From contig SCFE01000114.1 in NCBI GenBank assembly GCA_004352715.1, forward strand, positions 802,998 to 862,467: a stretch of 59,470 bases of DNA. The letters are read 5' to 3'. How positions within the stretch are numbered: the first letter of the stretch is position 1; each line of letters starts with the position of its first letter. The position numbers and the translations under genes were made by a program. This document shows positions 1 through 12,271 of the stretch, one piece after another. The notes under the pieces were generated by a model. It made no database searches. It was not told the origin of the DNA and saw only the letters and a list, made by a program, of their open reading frames with translations. This DNA is from Hofstenia miamia. Lineage: Eukaryota; Xenacoelomorpha; Acoela.

Positions 1-600
1 ATTTATGTTACCCATGTTTACAATAGAAGAATAGATTAGTTTTGCAATGGTATTCATGTTTGTTTATTAGATATATTAATCAGAAACTTTTTTTGTGTGA
101 AACTGGGACATAATTTAAATTTAAATTGGGTCTGGGTCAAATTAATGCTGTATAATGTACAAGCTGAACTTTGTATCTGAAAAATAATTATTGTCAATAC
201 ATAATTGTCACATACATGTATATCTTTCAATTTTGTTCAACTAAAATTTATGTTACCCATGTTTACAATAGAAGAATAGATTAGTTTTGCAATGGTATTC
301 ATGGTTGTTTATTAGATATATTAATCAGAAACTTTTTTTGTGTGAAACTGGGACATAATTTAAATTTAAATTGGGTCTGGGTCAAATTAATGCTGTATAA
401 TGTACAAGCTGAACTTTGTATCTGAAAAATAATTATTGTCAATACAAAATTGTCACATACATATCTTTCAATTTTGTTCAACTAAGATTTATGTTACCCA
501 TGTTTACAATAGAAGAATAGATTAGTTTTGCAATGGTATTCATGTTTGTTTATTAGATATATTAATCAGAAACTTTTTTTGTGTGAAACTGGGACATTAT
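1..600. repeat. ~245-bp tandem repeat, about 2.5 copies
   Basis: The word ATTTATGTTACCCATG recurs at 1, 246 and 487, giving periods of 245 and 241 bp. Copies 1 and 2 are almost identical apart from small indels. Copy 3 matches until about 595, where it skips a short ATTTAAATTT stretch and runs into a GC-richer tail (600-710) of repeated GGGTCTGGGTC-like words. The first copy begins at the window edge, so the array may extend further left. No protein is encoded: the short open frames here are shared by the copies and contain no recognisable domain. This looks like the end of a non-autonomous element or a small satellite cluster. Confidence 0.85.
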
Positions 601-720
601 TTAAATTGGGTCTGCATCAGCTTGGCTGTAGGCCCAAGTGGGTCTGGGTGAGCTCGGCTGTGGGTCCAAATGGGTCTGGGTCAACATTCAGTGACCCACT
701 TACACCTCTGAGCAGCGGCA
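600..720. repeat. GC-rich GGGTCTGGGTC word array
   Basis: A short island of reiterated GGGTC / GGGTCTGGGT / GAGCTCGGCTG words stands out from the AT-rich surroundings and directly follows the 245-bp tandem repeat. Similar islands occur at 7930-8000, 8360-8390, 8905-9245, 37435-37490, 49470-49570 and 53790-54670. I read them as ends or subterminal regions of hAT-like non-autonomous elements. That is inference; no target duplication was identified. Confidence 0.4.
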
Positions 721-1075
721 ATGTTTAATAAAGCAATTTTTTGTGAACATCGCAAATTGGAAACTAATTTGAATTTTATCATGAAATTATTTTAAATTTA
801 ATAGTAAAATTGTACTTAATTAATAGAACAATAAATCTTTTGCAAAAATATCATGTTATATTATAAGTTTTCAATAGAGAATCGTAATTTAAAACATTGC
901 GTTTTTATCTTAGAACGCACCGATCTGTAAAGCTCATTTAAGGCTGACTTTTTAACGCTTGATATATTCTGGAAACACACTTGCTGCCGTGAGACAAGAA
1001 TTCTAAACAAAATTTCCATCCTCATAATTTATGCAACTTTTCAAGATTTTTACACTTAGCTTCTGCAATTTCAGT

Positions 1076-1441
1076 TTAGTTTGATGAAAGTACATTATAG
1101 TAGGCTAAGGTCTTTTCAGTAAGCCAATTATTTCTTTCTGATTTTAAGAGATGGATAACATCTGTAAGTAAATAAAACGGAGCATATCTTCCATGTACAG
1201 GATGTCTTCCTAAACATGGTTTGTCTGAAATACATCCCAAAACATGTTCACCATGAGCACTTATTTTTGACGTTAGCAATTGAACAGTATCCTTAAGGTA
1301 ATTGAAATTAAAATTACTACGAGGGACTAGTTTTACAACAATGTTCAATGAATTATAAACAAATTTCAACATGAAAGATAAAACCTTCGAAGCCAATTTT
1401 TCTAGGCAATCTTGTGAAGCTCCTAAGGCTAAATGTGCCAA
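1076..1441 (-). pseudogene. P-element / THAP9-like transposase fragment
   Basis: A 121-residue reading frame contains a CISD motif followed about 20 residues later by LTDVIHLLKSERNNWLTEKT. A 'D.xHLLK.xRNN' block after an 'ISD' strand is characteristic of P-element-superfamily transposases, including THAP9. The THAP zinc finger, upstream catalytic region and C-terminal half are missing, and no inverted repeats were found, so this is a fragment of an RNase H-like core. Downstream (below 1076 on the minus strand) the frame breaks up with stops. The family assignment rests on this one motif and is moderately sure. A cellular THAP-type gene exon is the alternative, but no splice structure was evident. 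Confidence 0.5.
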
Positions 1442-2788
1442 ATATGGTATGCTACCATATCACTATGTACCATAGTATGGATACCACAATTATATTGCGG
1501 TCTTTATGGATGGCAAAACTTAAAAATATAGCCATAATGGAAGTCCAAAAATTTATTGTTACATACACATAACATATATTTCTAGAAAATTGTGAAATTT
1601 AGTGGCACATATCTTACATTAAAAATAATTGAATGAGTAATTATTTATTTTACATATTGTTTTGAATAAAAAAAACGTTTCGATAAAATATCAACGTTTA
1701 AAAGTTTGCAAACATTTAGTAAACAGCTTCAGGAGATTGTTTCCTATTTGTTATTGTGGATTGGAAACAAATACTGATGATTAAGTTGTTTCCCATTTTT
1801 AAACTTTGCACATAACAAAGCGTGTTGTATTGGGAAACAAAAAAAAAATAAGTAGTTAATTTTTAAGTTTGTTTCTTAATGCTTCAAAATGATTCTGCAA
1901 CCTTGTGAATTGCTTGTGCCTTCTGATAACAATTTAATAGCAGCTCGTAATTTTGTATTTATTTTCATAAATATTAGAAATCACTGATTATTTTGCTATT
2001 ATCACAGGTAACATATATACATTTCACCATTACTAACCATATTTTACACAGTGGCCATTATGGCCATAATGTAAGGATGAAATTCAAAATATGGCCATTA
2101 CGGATGACATGGAGTTCTGGACATAAGGAGATGACACCATAATTTTTAAAAATAATATGTAGGTGGACGTTTACACAACAAATTGTTAATTGTTTTCTTT
2201 ATGAGAATTTTTGCAAGCAAGCTTACTAAAAAAATATTACGATTTCGATGATCTTCATGAAATTTAGTTAAGTCATGCATGGATTGAAAATATGCTTTTG
2301 AGGTATGTATATTTTTCAAAAAATTGTCTAAACATTTGCTAAGATTATACGTGATAAATTTGAAATAGATAAAATTGATGGATCTTTTCTAATTTTGTGA
2401 AATTTTGCAAGACCATACACTCTTGATGGTTGACTACCAAAACTTTTATTATTATCATAGATTTCTCATGAAACATCACCTTTGTCTTTTCATTTTTAGT
2501 ATCTTTCCATTGAATAAACTCAATGTCTATAATCATTGCGTTTGACTATTTATATTTGACATTTTGTAAAGCAAAAATAATTTAAATTTGAAAGCTTAGG
2601 AATTTGTAATTTACGTCAGCAGGTATTTACTTTGCATTGTATATAACATTGTATATATAATAACATCAAATTTCTCAACATGTATTAAATTAGGCTGTGA
2701 TGATAATATAAAAAAGAGACCGTAGGTGTTCATATATACTCTATCATATTTCGCCTGAGGACAAATATTTATGTAGACAAGTGAGAAA
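1442..2788. other. AT-rich intergenic DNA, no gene recognised
   Basis: No coding signal is visible. The words TGGCCATTATGGCCATAATG (about 2051) and related CCATAATGG words (near 1535 and 2095) recur and may mark ends of the element carrying the P-like fragment, but I could not pair them as inverted repeats. A (TA)n tract follows at 2789-2813. Confidence 0.4.
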
Positions 2789-2813
2789 ATATATATATAT
2801 ATATATATATATA
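2789..2813. repeat. (TA)n microsatellite
   Basis: An uninterrupted AT dinucleotide run, one of at least fourteen such tracts in the window. Confidence 0.95.
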
Positions 2814-3484
2814 ATGAATTTTTTATTACTTAGTAGAAATTCCCCTCTCCCTCAATCAAGATCGCCTTTGGACGGAGGCCATCGTCCTTTAGTAGCAGAG
2901 ATGAACCAGGCGAATACCTTAGTGGATTGGAACACTCGATAGTGTTATTATTACTCTATCAGTGCTGTTGATTTACCTGAAATATGATGCTAAATTGGTC
3001 GAACCTTTTAGCTTGATGATTCCACACGGTGACCATGGTATGAATTAATGGGTATGCTTACCACAAAAGGGTGTTTTGAAGTTTCTTTGTCGCATTTCAG
3101 GAAAAGTTTGGGCTACTACTCCCATTTCTTTCTAACTTTTCTTGTTATGTTGTTTGGAGATAGAGTGCTTCCAAGGATTTTTTCGATTTTTTGCTCGTTC
3201 TACTTACTTACTTGTTACTTTGGAGTTACTCTTGGCTTTTGAGTGCACAAACCTGTGAATTTGTTTTTATTTCTGAGATTGAAAATCTGTTAATCTCTTT
3301 TTATTTTTATATTGATATCGAAGATTTGTTATTGGATTTTTCTTTACTCAATTCGAATAAAAGATCTATTAAGTTTTGGTATAAATTCATTTTTGCTATG
3401 TAAGAAGTAGTTGAACTAAATCATTTTTTCATTAATACGATACTTTGCATTTAGAGTGACAAATTGAGATTGAAGTTATAATGT

Positions 3485-3485
<1 letters not shown>

Positions 3486-3537
<52 letters not shown>
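3486..3537. repeat. (TA)n microsatellite
   Basis: About 25 TA units. It lies at the end of the first copy of the duplicated block, and the matching tract of the second copy is at 4430-4460. Confidence 0.95.
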
Positions 3538-3541
<4 letters not shown>

Positions 3542-3605
3542 CTTACTTGTTACTTTGGAGTTACTCTTGGCTTTTGGGTGCACAAACCTGTGAATTTGTT
3601 TTTCT

Positions 3606-4407
3606 NNNNNNNNNNNNNNNNNNNNNNNNNNNNNNNNNNNNNNNNNNNNNNNNNNNNNNNNNNNNNNNNNNNNNNNNNNNNNNNNNNNNNNNNNNNNNNN
3701 NNNNNNNNNNNNNNNNNNNNNNNNNNNNNNNNNNNNNNNNNNNNNNNNNNNNNNNNNNNNNNNNNNNNNNNNNNNNNNNNNNNNNNNNNNNNNNNNNNNN
3801 NNNNNNNNNNNNNNNNNNNNNNNNNNNNNNNNNNNNNNNNNNNNNNNNNNNNNNNNNNNNNNNNNNNNNNNNNNNNNNNNNNNNNNNNNNNNNNNNNNNN
3901 NNNNNNNNNNNNNNNNNNNNNNNNNNNNNNNNNNNNNNNNNNNNNNNNNNNNNNNNNNNNNNNNNNNNNNNNNNNNNNNNNNNNNNNNNNNNNNNNNNNN
4001 NNNNNNNNNNNNNNNNNNNNNNNNNNNNNNNNNNNNNNNNNNNNNNNNNNNNNNNNNNNNNNNNNNNNNNNNNNNNNNNNNNNNNNNNNNNNNNNNNNNN
4101 NNNNNNNNNNNNNNNNNNNNNNNNNNNNNNNNNNNNNNNNNNNNNNNNNNNNNNNNNNNNNNNNNNNNNNNNNNNNNNNNNNNNNNNNNNNNNNNNNNNN
4201 NNNNNNNNNNNNNNNNNNNNNNNNNNNNNNNNNNNNNNNNNNNNNNNNNNNNNNNNNNNNNNNNNNNNNNNNNNNNNNNNNNNNNNNNNNNNNNNNNNNN
4301 NNNNNNNNNNNNNNNNNNNNNNNNNNNNNNNNNNNNNNNNNNNNNNNNNNNNNNNNNNNNNNNNNNNNNNNNNNNNNNNNNNNNNNNNNNNNNNNNNNNN
4401 NNNNNNN
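3606..4407. other. Assembly gap, 802 N
   Basis: Unknown sequence. Open frames that run through it are artefacts of translating N. Confidence 1.
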
Positions 4408-4426
4408 GAGATTGAAGTTATAATGT

Positions 4427-4429
<3 letters not shown>

Positions 4430-4460
<31 letters not shown>
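4430..4460. repeat. (TA)n microsatellite
   Basis: The second-copy counterpart of the tract at 3486-3537. Confidence 0.95.
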
Positions 4461-4463
<3 letters not shown>

Positions 4464-5110
4464 ACTCAGAACAGTTTGTATACATTTCTAAGCTCATTTT
4501 AAGCTAGAGAACTATGAGGTTAGTTTTCATTGAATTTATTGCATATAAATAGCAGATACTCAGTAAAATTTGACATAAATTTCGTAGTGATTACTTATAC
4601 TTCCAAATAATGTACATGCAAAGGCATATTATTAAAGTTTAGGCGATATGTTCTGTAATGGATGTAACTTCTGATTTTCATTGCCTTATGTATTGGTGAG
4701 CATAAAATTGCAGTTTTATCAGTTTCAATAATGCTTGAAAGTTTTTTCTATTAGAATACTAGGCTTTATTACCTTTCCTAACTCTAAGGATATGACTTAA
4801 GTTTCTTGACATTGTCTGTTGCCATGCTTCCAGCTTTAATATTTGGAGGTCCCACGCTGATATTTACAAGCAATTTGATATTTACATTTTAAGTAACTTT
4901 GTTGTGACACTCGGTGATCTAAATAATTACTTGCATTGGAGTTTTATGAAATTAGACAAAATTGATTTTTTCTGAAATTTGCAGATTTATAAACAGGAAT
5001 ATAGCCAAGACAGAGGACTACAATCTTCCCCATCCTACAACTTCAGCCCATTGTCAATAATATTATTTTTCTAAAACAATGGATTAAATATCGTGAACTG
5101 CTTTAATAAC
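4461..5110. other. AT-rich intergenic DNA, nothing recognised
   Basis: No open frame of note, RNA gene or clear repeat. It ends near the probable left terminus of the mariner copy, where TAGCATTATCGAAAAGTAAT at 5116 resembles a mariner inverted-repeat end. Confidence 0.4.
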
Positions 5111-6294
5111 TACATAGCATTATCGAAAAGTAATGAGACATATTATATACAAAGCTACAATTTATTGATAAATAACAAAATCTAGTATAAATTACAAGTA
5201 TGTTCCATGATTCTCTTGTAGAGAAGCTAAATGATACAATAGTTTTTCATATTGGTGGATAACCGCTTCTTTTGTAATTGGAAATAGAGAATCAGAAAGG
5301 AATTATTCAAGATCGTCACCATTACAGTAATTGATTAAGTTTCTTTTGGCCTCTACGTCACTAAATATCCATCCATCCAAGAGATTGTAGTCTTATGAGA
5401 ATGGAGCTTAATTCCAAACAGTTCCACCGTTATCATTCAGAAGTTTAGTGGTAAGCACTGACAAGTGAGGTCGTGAATCAAGACAAGGTCTTGCATTTCT
5501 AATGCATTGATTTTAGGAAATCAATGTACACATCTGATTGCCATGCATTTTTTGTAGTTAACTGTTCCACGTGGCACTTTGGGTTGTCAGAACGACCATG
5601 ATATCAGACGGCATTTGATGTCCTTGTGCCAATGCTTCGCCGAAAAAAACCACTTCTCGTCAATGAATGTGATGTTTTTGATGTTCTGTTGGAAATTTTT
5701 AAATCCAGGAAGTAACACATTCAACTCGATTAATCATTTGTTGATAGGTGAGGTCATTCGGAATCCATCTGGAACACAGTTTTCGCAGTTTCAGTATCTT
5801 GTGGATGATGTCAGTGATCGCTCCGAAACTGAAGCCAGTTTGTTTTATTAGATCTCTTATTGAAAGGTAGCGATCCTCATCGATTAATCTTTGAACCATT
5901 TGGCAGTTGTCCTCATTGCATATTGCGGCAACAAGACCAGATCGAAAAGAGTTGGCAAAGCTTGCTCGAGAACATAATTCGAATTTAGCAAAGGTTCGAA
6001 ACAGAGTAGCTCTTGATGGTGTTTTTTCTCCCCATGCAGTCTGCAACATATCCACACATTCCGTAGCTTTTTCCCGTTCTTTTCAGCGTTTCAATAAAAA
6101 ATAAGTAATTTTCTTTTTCACAATTCATTTGAATGAAATATATGCAGAAATATTTCCTTTTTATTGGCAGATGTGCGTGGTACACAAACAATAAAATATG
6201 AGCACATGTAACTGAAAAGATAAGAATACTCCCACACTGCTGTCTAAATTCTATTGTTTCATGGGGAATACAACAAATAACATACACAATCATA
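5110..6294 (-). mobile_element. Decayed mariner-family DNA transposon
   Basis: This spans the transposase pseudogene plus flanks. The left end is suggested by a mariner-like AAAAGTAATGAGAC motif at about 5128. The right inverted repeat was not found, and a lone N plus a C10 run at 6295-6305 mark a contig join there. The boundaries are therefore approximate. Confidence 0.55.
5192..6102 (-). pseudogene. Mariner transposase pseudogene
   Basis: Mariner transposases are DD34D cut-and-paste recombinases that insert at TA. Reading the minus strand from about 6100 down, the order of family motifs is preserved across several frames. First come an N-terminal helix-turn-helix with a GKSYG block and MLQTAWGEKTPSRATLF. 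Next is the linker with LIDEDRYLSIRDL and SRWIPNDLT. Then come the first catalytic aspartate in FIDEKWFF (near 5660), a decayed second-aspartate region (LVLIHD, near 5485), and a C-terminal tail ending at 5192. At least three frame changes and several stops make it non-functional. The total length (about 300 codons) is near the family norm of 340-350. The WVPHxLTxxQ-type signature separates mariner from Tc1. Confidence 0.85.
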
Positions 6295-6443
6295 NCCCCC
6301 CCCCCGAGAAGTTTAATTGCTAGGTAATTGTTGACCCTATCCGACCTGACGCGTTTCTAGGACTGATTTTGCAAGGGACACGTGTTGCAGAATTCTGCCA
6401 TACTTATTGAGGCAAAATATATGACGGTTGACAATGTTTGAGA

Positions 6444-6740
6444 GTTGAAGGTCCACCAGATGTTGTTATTACTCCCACCCTTGATCGTGGAAATGATAAA
6501 TGTGAAATAATCGAATATATGAAGTCACGATTAGAAAAGACCGGTTTCACTGCTATAATGGAAGAAAAGAGGATTGACATTTAATCGGAATTGTATGTCA
6601 AGTTACGAAAATGTCAAGCAACATCGGCTGCAGTTGAAAAATATTTCTCTATGTTAAGAAAGCGCTTAGCTTATGACAGAAGTCTTAACCACAATAATAT
6701 TTAAAAATTTATGTGCTGTTATTATAACTCAGTGAAATAA
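6444..6740 (+). pseudogene. hAT transposase C-terminal fragment
   Basis: One 99-codon frame with two internal stops contains the hAT C-terminal dimerisation signature: ATSAAVEKYFSML, then RKRLAYDRSLN, a stop in place of a residue, and KFMCCYYN. In intact elements of this superfamily (Ac, hobo, Tam3; the Dimer_Tnp_hAT domain) the equivalent is 'P.TSA.VER.FS......R..L....v..l......'. The upstream part (VEGPPDVVITP onwards) is the acidic linker before the dimerisation helix. The zinc-finger and RNase H parts are missing. It is a fossil, and the TAA at 6738-6740 would be its natural end. Confidence 0.75.
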
Positions 6741-8106
6741 TTGCTTTAAAAAATTGACTTTTTATTATGTAAGTTTTTTTATTTGTTTTATATCTTGTTA
6801 TCAGTAATAGAGAAACGTTTAATATTGCTGAAATTGATCATTTTGAAAAATGGATGGTAATATTTTACGGCATATTTAACTAAATTCTGTCATACTTTGT
6901 CATAAAAATAATTTCATATTTTGTTTTTTCAAGTCGTAGTCCTGGTTGCGCTTGTGATAATTGAACAATGCATTATCCGATATCCTGCAGTCAAATTATC
7001 CGGTATTTTCAATTCACTATGGGGATTCCATCCCTACTTAATTGTATCTATGAGGAACCGTACTTCGTAATCCCATTCAGAATTGGGAAACAAATAATTT
7101 GGCAAGTTGCAAGAGAAAGTACTGACGCGTCCCAGTAGTAATCCTGAAATAAATAACTATACTCTATAGGTATGCAGCATGGTTATNTTTTGCGATATTT
7201 TGCAATGCAATAATAGCATTGCTCGACCTTAAAATTTCGTTAAATGTTACATAATTTCTGTTTAACACATTAAACCTATTCAGCAAACTCTCACTAACTT
7301 GCATTGATAAGAGTATAAAACTTTAAAAGCAACAAGCAAACATGCTTGCGGAGAAATCACAGCTGCATGCGCCTATATTAAAAATGCATTAGCCAAAAAA
7401 TAATAAAGTTATTCAATATTTTATCAAGTTTTGTAATTTATGAAGAAATTTCCAAAGATCTTGCCAATTATTGTAAGTTTGATTGACTAGGGATATTAGA
7501 ATACATGCCATAAATAATTGATGCGTTTAGTACTGTTGATGTTGATATATCTAGAATTTCTCTAATTACCTAGCAATAAGAGGAGAGGGGCTAAGCTTTT
7601 TGGGTATTTGCAATTTTTGTGTTAATAATATTTGTTAAAAGTCAGGAACAATTATATAGTTATGCACTGAACAATTTTTATTGTTGTGAAATTGTGTCAA
7701 ATACATTGAAAAAATAAAAATTTCTGCTATAATGAAATTGTTGAAAAAAGGATCAAACAAGTGAGAATGATCCATGATCCAAAGTAGGCTAATATTGCTT
7801 GACAACAACGGCTGTATCCCTCTTAGCTACATCTCTTTATTTTATAGACTTGCTGTGATATTGTTTTGAAAATCTACATGTATATGTATGAAAAAAACAA
7901 TTTATTTATTTACTTTATTGATCGTAAGAAGATGCAACCGGGTACCAAATCATGACCCAGTAACCCAGTCAAAACTGTGAGCCGATGTTGACCCGGTTGA
8001 CAAAAATTTAAGCAAAAAATTATTTAGCCCAAGAGTAAATTTTAGATTTTAAATAATTTTTTATTATTAGTAACTCATTAAAACTATGACTCTTTGACAT
8101 TTTTTT
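6741..8106. other. AT-rich intergenic DNA with a GC-rich word cluster
   Basis: No gene is recognised. A lone N at 7186 is a contig join. Around 7937-7995 is a cluster of ACCCGGT / GACCCAGTAACCCAGT words resembling those at 640-700 and 49480-49570, perhaps the end of a non-autonomous element. Confidence 0.4.
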
Positions 8107-8192
8107 GATTTAATTTATTTATGATGGTATTTAATTTAAGAAGTTACTTGATTTAATTTATTTATGATGGTATTTAATTTAAGAAGTTACTT
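8107..8192. repeat. 43-bp direct tandem duplication, two copies
   Basis: GATTTAATTTATTTATGATG begins at 8107 and again at 8150, and the two 43-bp units match throughout. A simple slippage or duplication event in non-coding DNA. Confidence 0.9.
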
Positions 8193-8903
8193 CCCATATT
8201 GGAGTATGTTGTCGCCATTGGCCTGTTAGTTTTGAGATGGTGGATTTTATTGTCATCGACATATACTTTCTGTTTTCCTGGTTGCTCTTAGTTTTGTGCA
8301 AACAATCAAGTTCTTTTCGTGAAGTAAGGCAAACGTTGTGTATCTTCTGTTACGGACGGGTTCAGTGTTGAACAGCGGGCCCGGGCCGAAAAAATATGAA
8401 AAATATTGCTTATTATCCTAGGCAATGTTAAAATATTCAGGTTAGGATTAAAACAGATTCATTAAATTTCACATTGTACTGCTCATGATCAGTACACATT
8501 GAGGGAAATACGTTTTCAAACCGGGTATGAAATTGCTTCATACATCCCTATAAGGCTATAGTAGATTTCCACACTCAGTTGTAGAATGCGTTATGCTGGA
8601 GGATTCAAAAGTAATTGAAAGATATAATTTGTGTTTATGTTATTGTCTTCGTTTATTAATTAGATGTACTGGCATCATCTGTTCTCTGTTGGAAAGGTAA
8701 TACGGTTAAACCAGAATAAATTAGGAATGATAAATGTCATCCAGTTGTAGACCTACATTCAAACAGGATGAATATGAAAACAGCGAATATTCTACACACA
8801 ATTTGCACAAGCTCATATAATTGAAATAAATCAAGAAAATTTATGTATTTATATTTAGGTATGAACATTTATTACAAATTTGTATTAACAGGTTTAGTTG
8901 AAT

Positions 8904-9260
8904 ACTAGACTTGTCAACGAGCCGACATTTCCAAGCTCGGCTCGGCTCGTTTAAATTTTGTGTAAGTTCGGCTCGGCTCGGCTCGGCTTGAAATCTTTGA
9001 GTGAGGCTCGTTTTAGCTCGGTATTTTTTTAAAAATATTGTCCTCAAAGAATTTTTTACATAGCTCTTCCTATAATTTAGTAAACATTTCTTAAATATGA
9101 TTATAGGAAAGGCATACTAACTGCAAAAAATAAGAAAAATCTCCATAATCAAATTAACAAGCATAACTATAAACTTGCTTTGCCTAAAATAGGCTCGTCT
9201 TGGGCTCGTTGTATATCAAATACTGTGCTCAAGCTCGGCTCGGNCTTCCTCACGAACACT
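8904..9260. mobile_element. Putative non-autonomous element with GGCTCGGCTCGG ends
   Basis: GGCTCGGCTCGGCTCGG words lie near both ends (8935-9015 and 9190-9243) of a roughly 340-bp AT-rich block, mostly in the same orientation. A lone N at 9244 sits inside the right cluster, so the right border may be an assembly join. The pattern resembles subterminal repeats of hAT-type elements. No transposase is present and the ends are not proven. Confidence 0.4.
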
Positions 9261-9295
9261 ATCATTGTCAATAATAATATTATAGAAGTTTTATA

Positions 9296-9323
9296 GTATA
9301 TATATATATATATATATATATAT
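9296..9323. repeat. (TA)n microsatellite
   Basis: Uninterrupted TA dinucleotides, followed by GCATATA. Confidence 0.95.
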
Positions 9324-10268
9324 GCATATATTTGCGTTAAGTTTTAAAAACCCATATTTTCCCTATGTATTTTCAATATTTCTAATTGCGTTAAGAATAA
9401 TTTTGCGCTAAATATAAATTGTGAAATTTATAATCGCGTTATTTATGGCAAAAATACTTATTATATCTCATTTAGTTTTCTACTTATTTTTAATAATCTG
9501 GAATACACAAACCAGAAAATATATTATATGTTGTCGAAAAGCACTTCTTTTGATTTATTGTTTTACTGGAAGAAGGATGATTTTTTCGATGCAATTGATC
9601 ACTGTAGTAATCCAGTACACGCATTCTCTCTAATTGCGAACAAGGAACAACAGAATTAACTTTGGCCATATTAGCACTATGTGCTGTTTGTTCTAAATGC
9701 GCTTTTTTTTCAGTTGAAATATTTTCCTAATTCAATGAAAAAATTTTATCCCACATCTTACGGATACTCGTAGGCGTGAATAATTTTGAAATTCATTCGG
9801 ATAATAATAGCTTATAATATCTCCAACATACTTTTTAATGTTATACTGGCTCTCATTTTTCTACTACAAAATACATATTTTGGTTTAAATCAAAATGTTT
9901 ATGTGTACTTGTCAATCATTTGATATATGAATGGTCGCACGTCACGTTTAATTCTAACCATAGCGACATATTTGTTGCCTGTCTTGCTGTTACAAGTTAT
10001 CACTGATGATTGAGAGTTTTTTAAAGTTCTATATTCCTTAAAAGTTAAATTTAGGATTGGTAGAGGTCTAGTATTTACTCGACATTGCAACACAAAACAT
10101 TCATTGCCATCTCAAAGAATGTATAGTCATCATGATTGTTTAATCTATTTAGCATTTCATTTTCAAGGCTTGAAACAACATTTTGTTTTGTTGTTTTACC
10201 TTTGAGAACTGATCCATTTTGTAATTTTGAAATTCCCTACCAACAGCTTTGGCATATCCCATGTTAAA
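9324..10268. other. Intergenic DNA, no gene recognised
   Basis: Short open frames on both strands carry no recognisable motif. Nothing else is seen. Confidence 0.35.
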
Positions 10269-10345
10269 CAAACGTAATAATCGTAGTACGATCATACTTA
10301 AACGTAATAATCGTAGTACGATCATACTTAAACGCAATAAACGTA
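10269..10345. repeat. 30-bp tandem repeat containing CGTAGTACGATC
   Basis: AAACGTAATAATCGTAGTAC starts at 10269 and again 30 bp later, with a degraded third partial unit. The inner CGTAGTACG is nearly palindromic. Further ATTCGTATTA-like words continue to about 10440. The minus-strand frame here (10149-10337) reads as a repeated Leu/Arg-rich decapeptide, but this follows from the 30-bp period and is not evidence for a gene. Confidence 0.8.
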
Positions 10346-10445
10346 ATATGAATAGTCTAATTATCTATCTTATTACGTTCGTATTAATAGCACAAATCGT
10401 ATATTTCATATTATAGAATTATTCGTATTACATTCGTATAATATT

Positions 10446-12271
10446 ATATGAAAAATAGCAATATATCATCAGACTTCTTTAAACCAAATAATATTCAATA
10501 TGTTTTTGTTGTTTCTCCAATTGTGGCCTTTCAGAATTTAAATAGTGTAACATCATCACCCAGGCGAAGGATGTGCACAATAACGTAGTATAATTTAGAT
10601 ATGACAAAATACAGATTCTAACTCATGGGGTAATGTGTACATTCTTTCTCAATTGTATAACTATCGCATTAGCTTAATTAATACTCCAAAGCTAGTGTTA
10701 AAATTCACCACTACTATTTAGGTAACATCTTCGAAAGTAATAACAAGAGAGAATGTGATGGGCACACTTGCCCAAAGCTGTATCACAAAGACAGTTCGCA
10801 GTTCATCAACAGTTTGTTCCATTCCATTTATCCACGTCATCATTCCATTGGAAGCAACTCAGCTCAATCTCAATGAAAGAGTTTTCTTATGTGTGCCTTA
10901 CTTACAGTGTAGTAAATGCCAGTCACTAATCGACTTAATTCTCATTCTTGATATGTGTTACTTTAATGTATGAAAAAGCTAACATATTGCAATCTGACAC
11001 TAGCTGCTATTGCACAAGTTAAAAATCGCTAATATAAAAATAGAGCAGCTTCCTACATTTAATTCAAATATATTTACAATAATGGCTGACATGTAAAAAG
11101 AACACAGCACTAGCTGCGGACAAAATAAAAAGATAACTATAAACTATGGCAGCTTGTAACCTACATATAGATACAATATAATTAATACGGTCTCGTTTCA
11201 GTCTCTTATGAGTCAAACAATTTGGATCTGAAATAGTATTAGTAATCAACGTGCCTATGGTGGCTATAAGTCTTTCACGTACTTGTTACTACATGTAATG
11301 CGATTGAGCAGTAGCTAGCTAAGCAATAGGAGGAACATTCCTATTCCTAGCCATAACTTATTTGCATGCAATTATCGAGGCTGACATCTAATAACAATCC
11401 CTCGCAAACAGCCCTCAATAGTCACACACAACAAATGCTTAGCTATGCTTTTAAATATAATAAATAAAACCACAAAGCAAAGAATAAACCACTAAAGGGT
11501 TAATTTCTGCTTGATTTATGTTGCTAGCTAAAATTAATGCGGAGCATAATGTCCACATGCGTTTTGTCAAATTCATTGCGACTGATAATTGCTTTTACAA
11601 TTTAGCAAAATCATAAATTGATATGAGTTTCTAATTAAAGTTTTATGTAATTTTTATTTTCTTTTCCTTTATTGCAAAGTGATCAAATCGATTTAGTAGG
11701 ATTATGCTACAATGGCAATAAATTTTTTGTTTGACAACATTGATAAAGTTGTAGTCGATTGCAAATTACGAACCTGCCTCAGATTCTGTACAAACTTGGA
11801 ATAATTTTAATTTGAATGTCAACAACATAGACCTCATATAAGATCATCAATTATTTAGGAAAAGATAATTCACTCATTGCAGAACTATGCCAAGTGTAAG
11901 AAGTGTAATGTAATTCATTATATTGATAAATTGCATTACGATATTGTTTACCATGCGTTATTTAGCCGTTTTAGTGAAGGGTTTTATAGAAAAACACCAT
12001 TGCAGTACTTTCATACTTAGCGTGAAATATAAATATTTTTTAAAATATAATACACAAATACAAAAAAATTTTTAATTTTTCCATGCATGTAAAAAATTTC
12101 GAAAATTGTCTAGGCCTATTTAAGGCATCCTAAATAGCTTTACTAAAAACTTTTACAAGCTGATCTGTTACTTGTTTCGCCAATCACAAAATTCGAGGTA
12201 AGTAAAATGGTAAATAGAAAAATTCTCGCTAAGTAGTGTTCAAAATGTATTTTACATAGTACGTTGCGCGA
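10446..12271. other. Intergenic DNA, nothing recognised
   Basis: About 1.8 kb of AT-rich sequence with only short, motif-free open frames, no convincing splice-bounded exons and no repeat visible by eye. Confidence 0.35.

Larger units (their letters stand above)
3205..4460. repeat. Duplicated block around an 802-N gap
   Basis: The sequence from about 3205 (TACTTACTTGTTACTTTGGA) recurs at about 3540 with one G/A difference, up to the gap at 3606-4407. The sequence after the gap (GAGATTGAAGTTATAATG, then a TA tract) repeats 3468-3485. So one unit running from the TACTTAC word to a (TA)n tract is present twice, the second copy interrupted by Ns. Either a tandem duplication collapsed during assembly, or two haplotype contigs were placed end to end. 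Confidence 0.75.

Noticed and set aside
5985-6104. Separate small gene at 5907-6104 (plus)
   Set aside because: Antisense shadow of the mariner transposase N-terminus.
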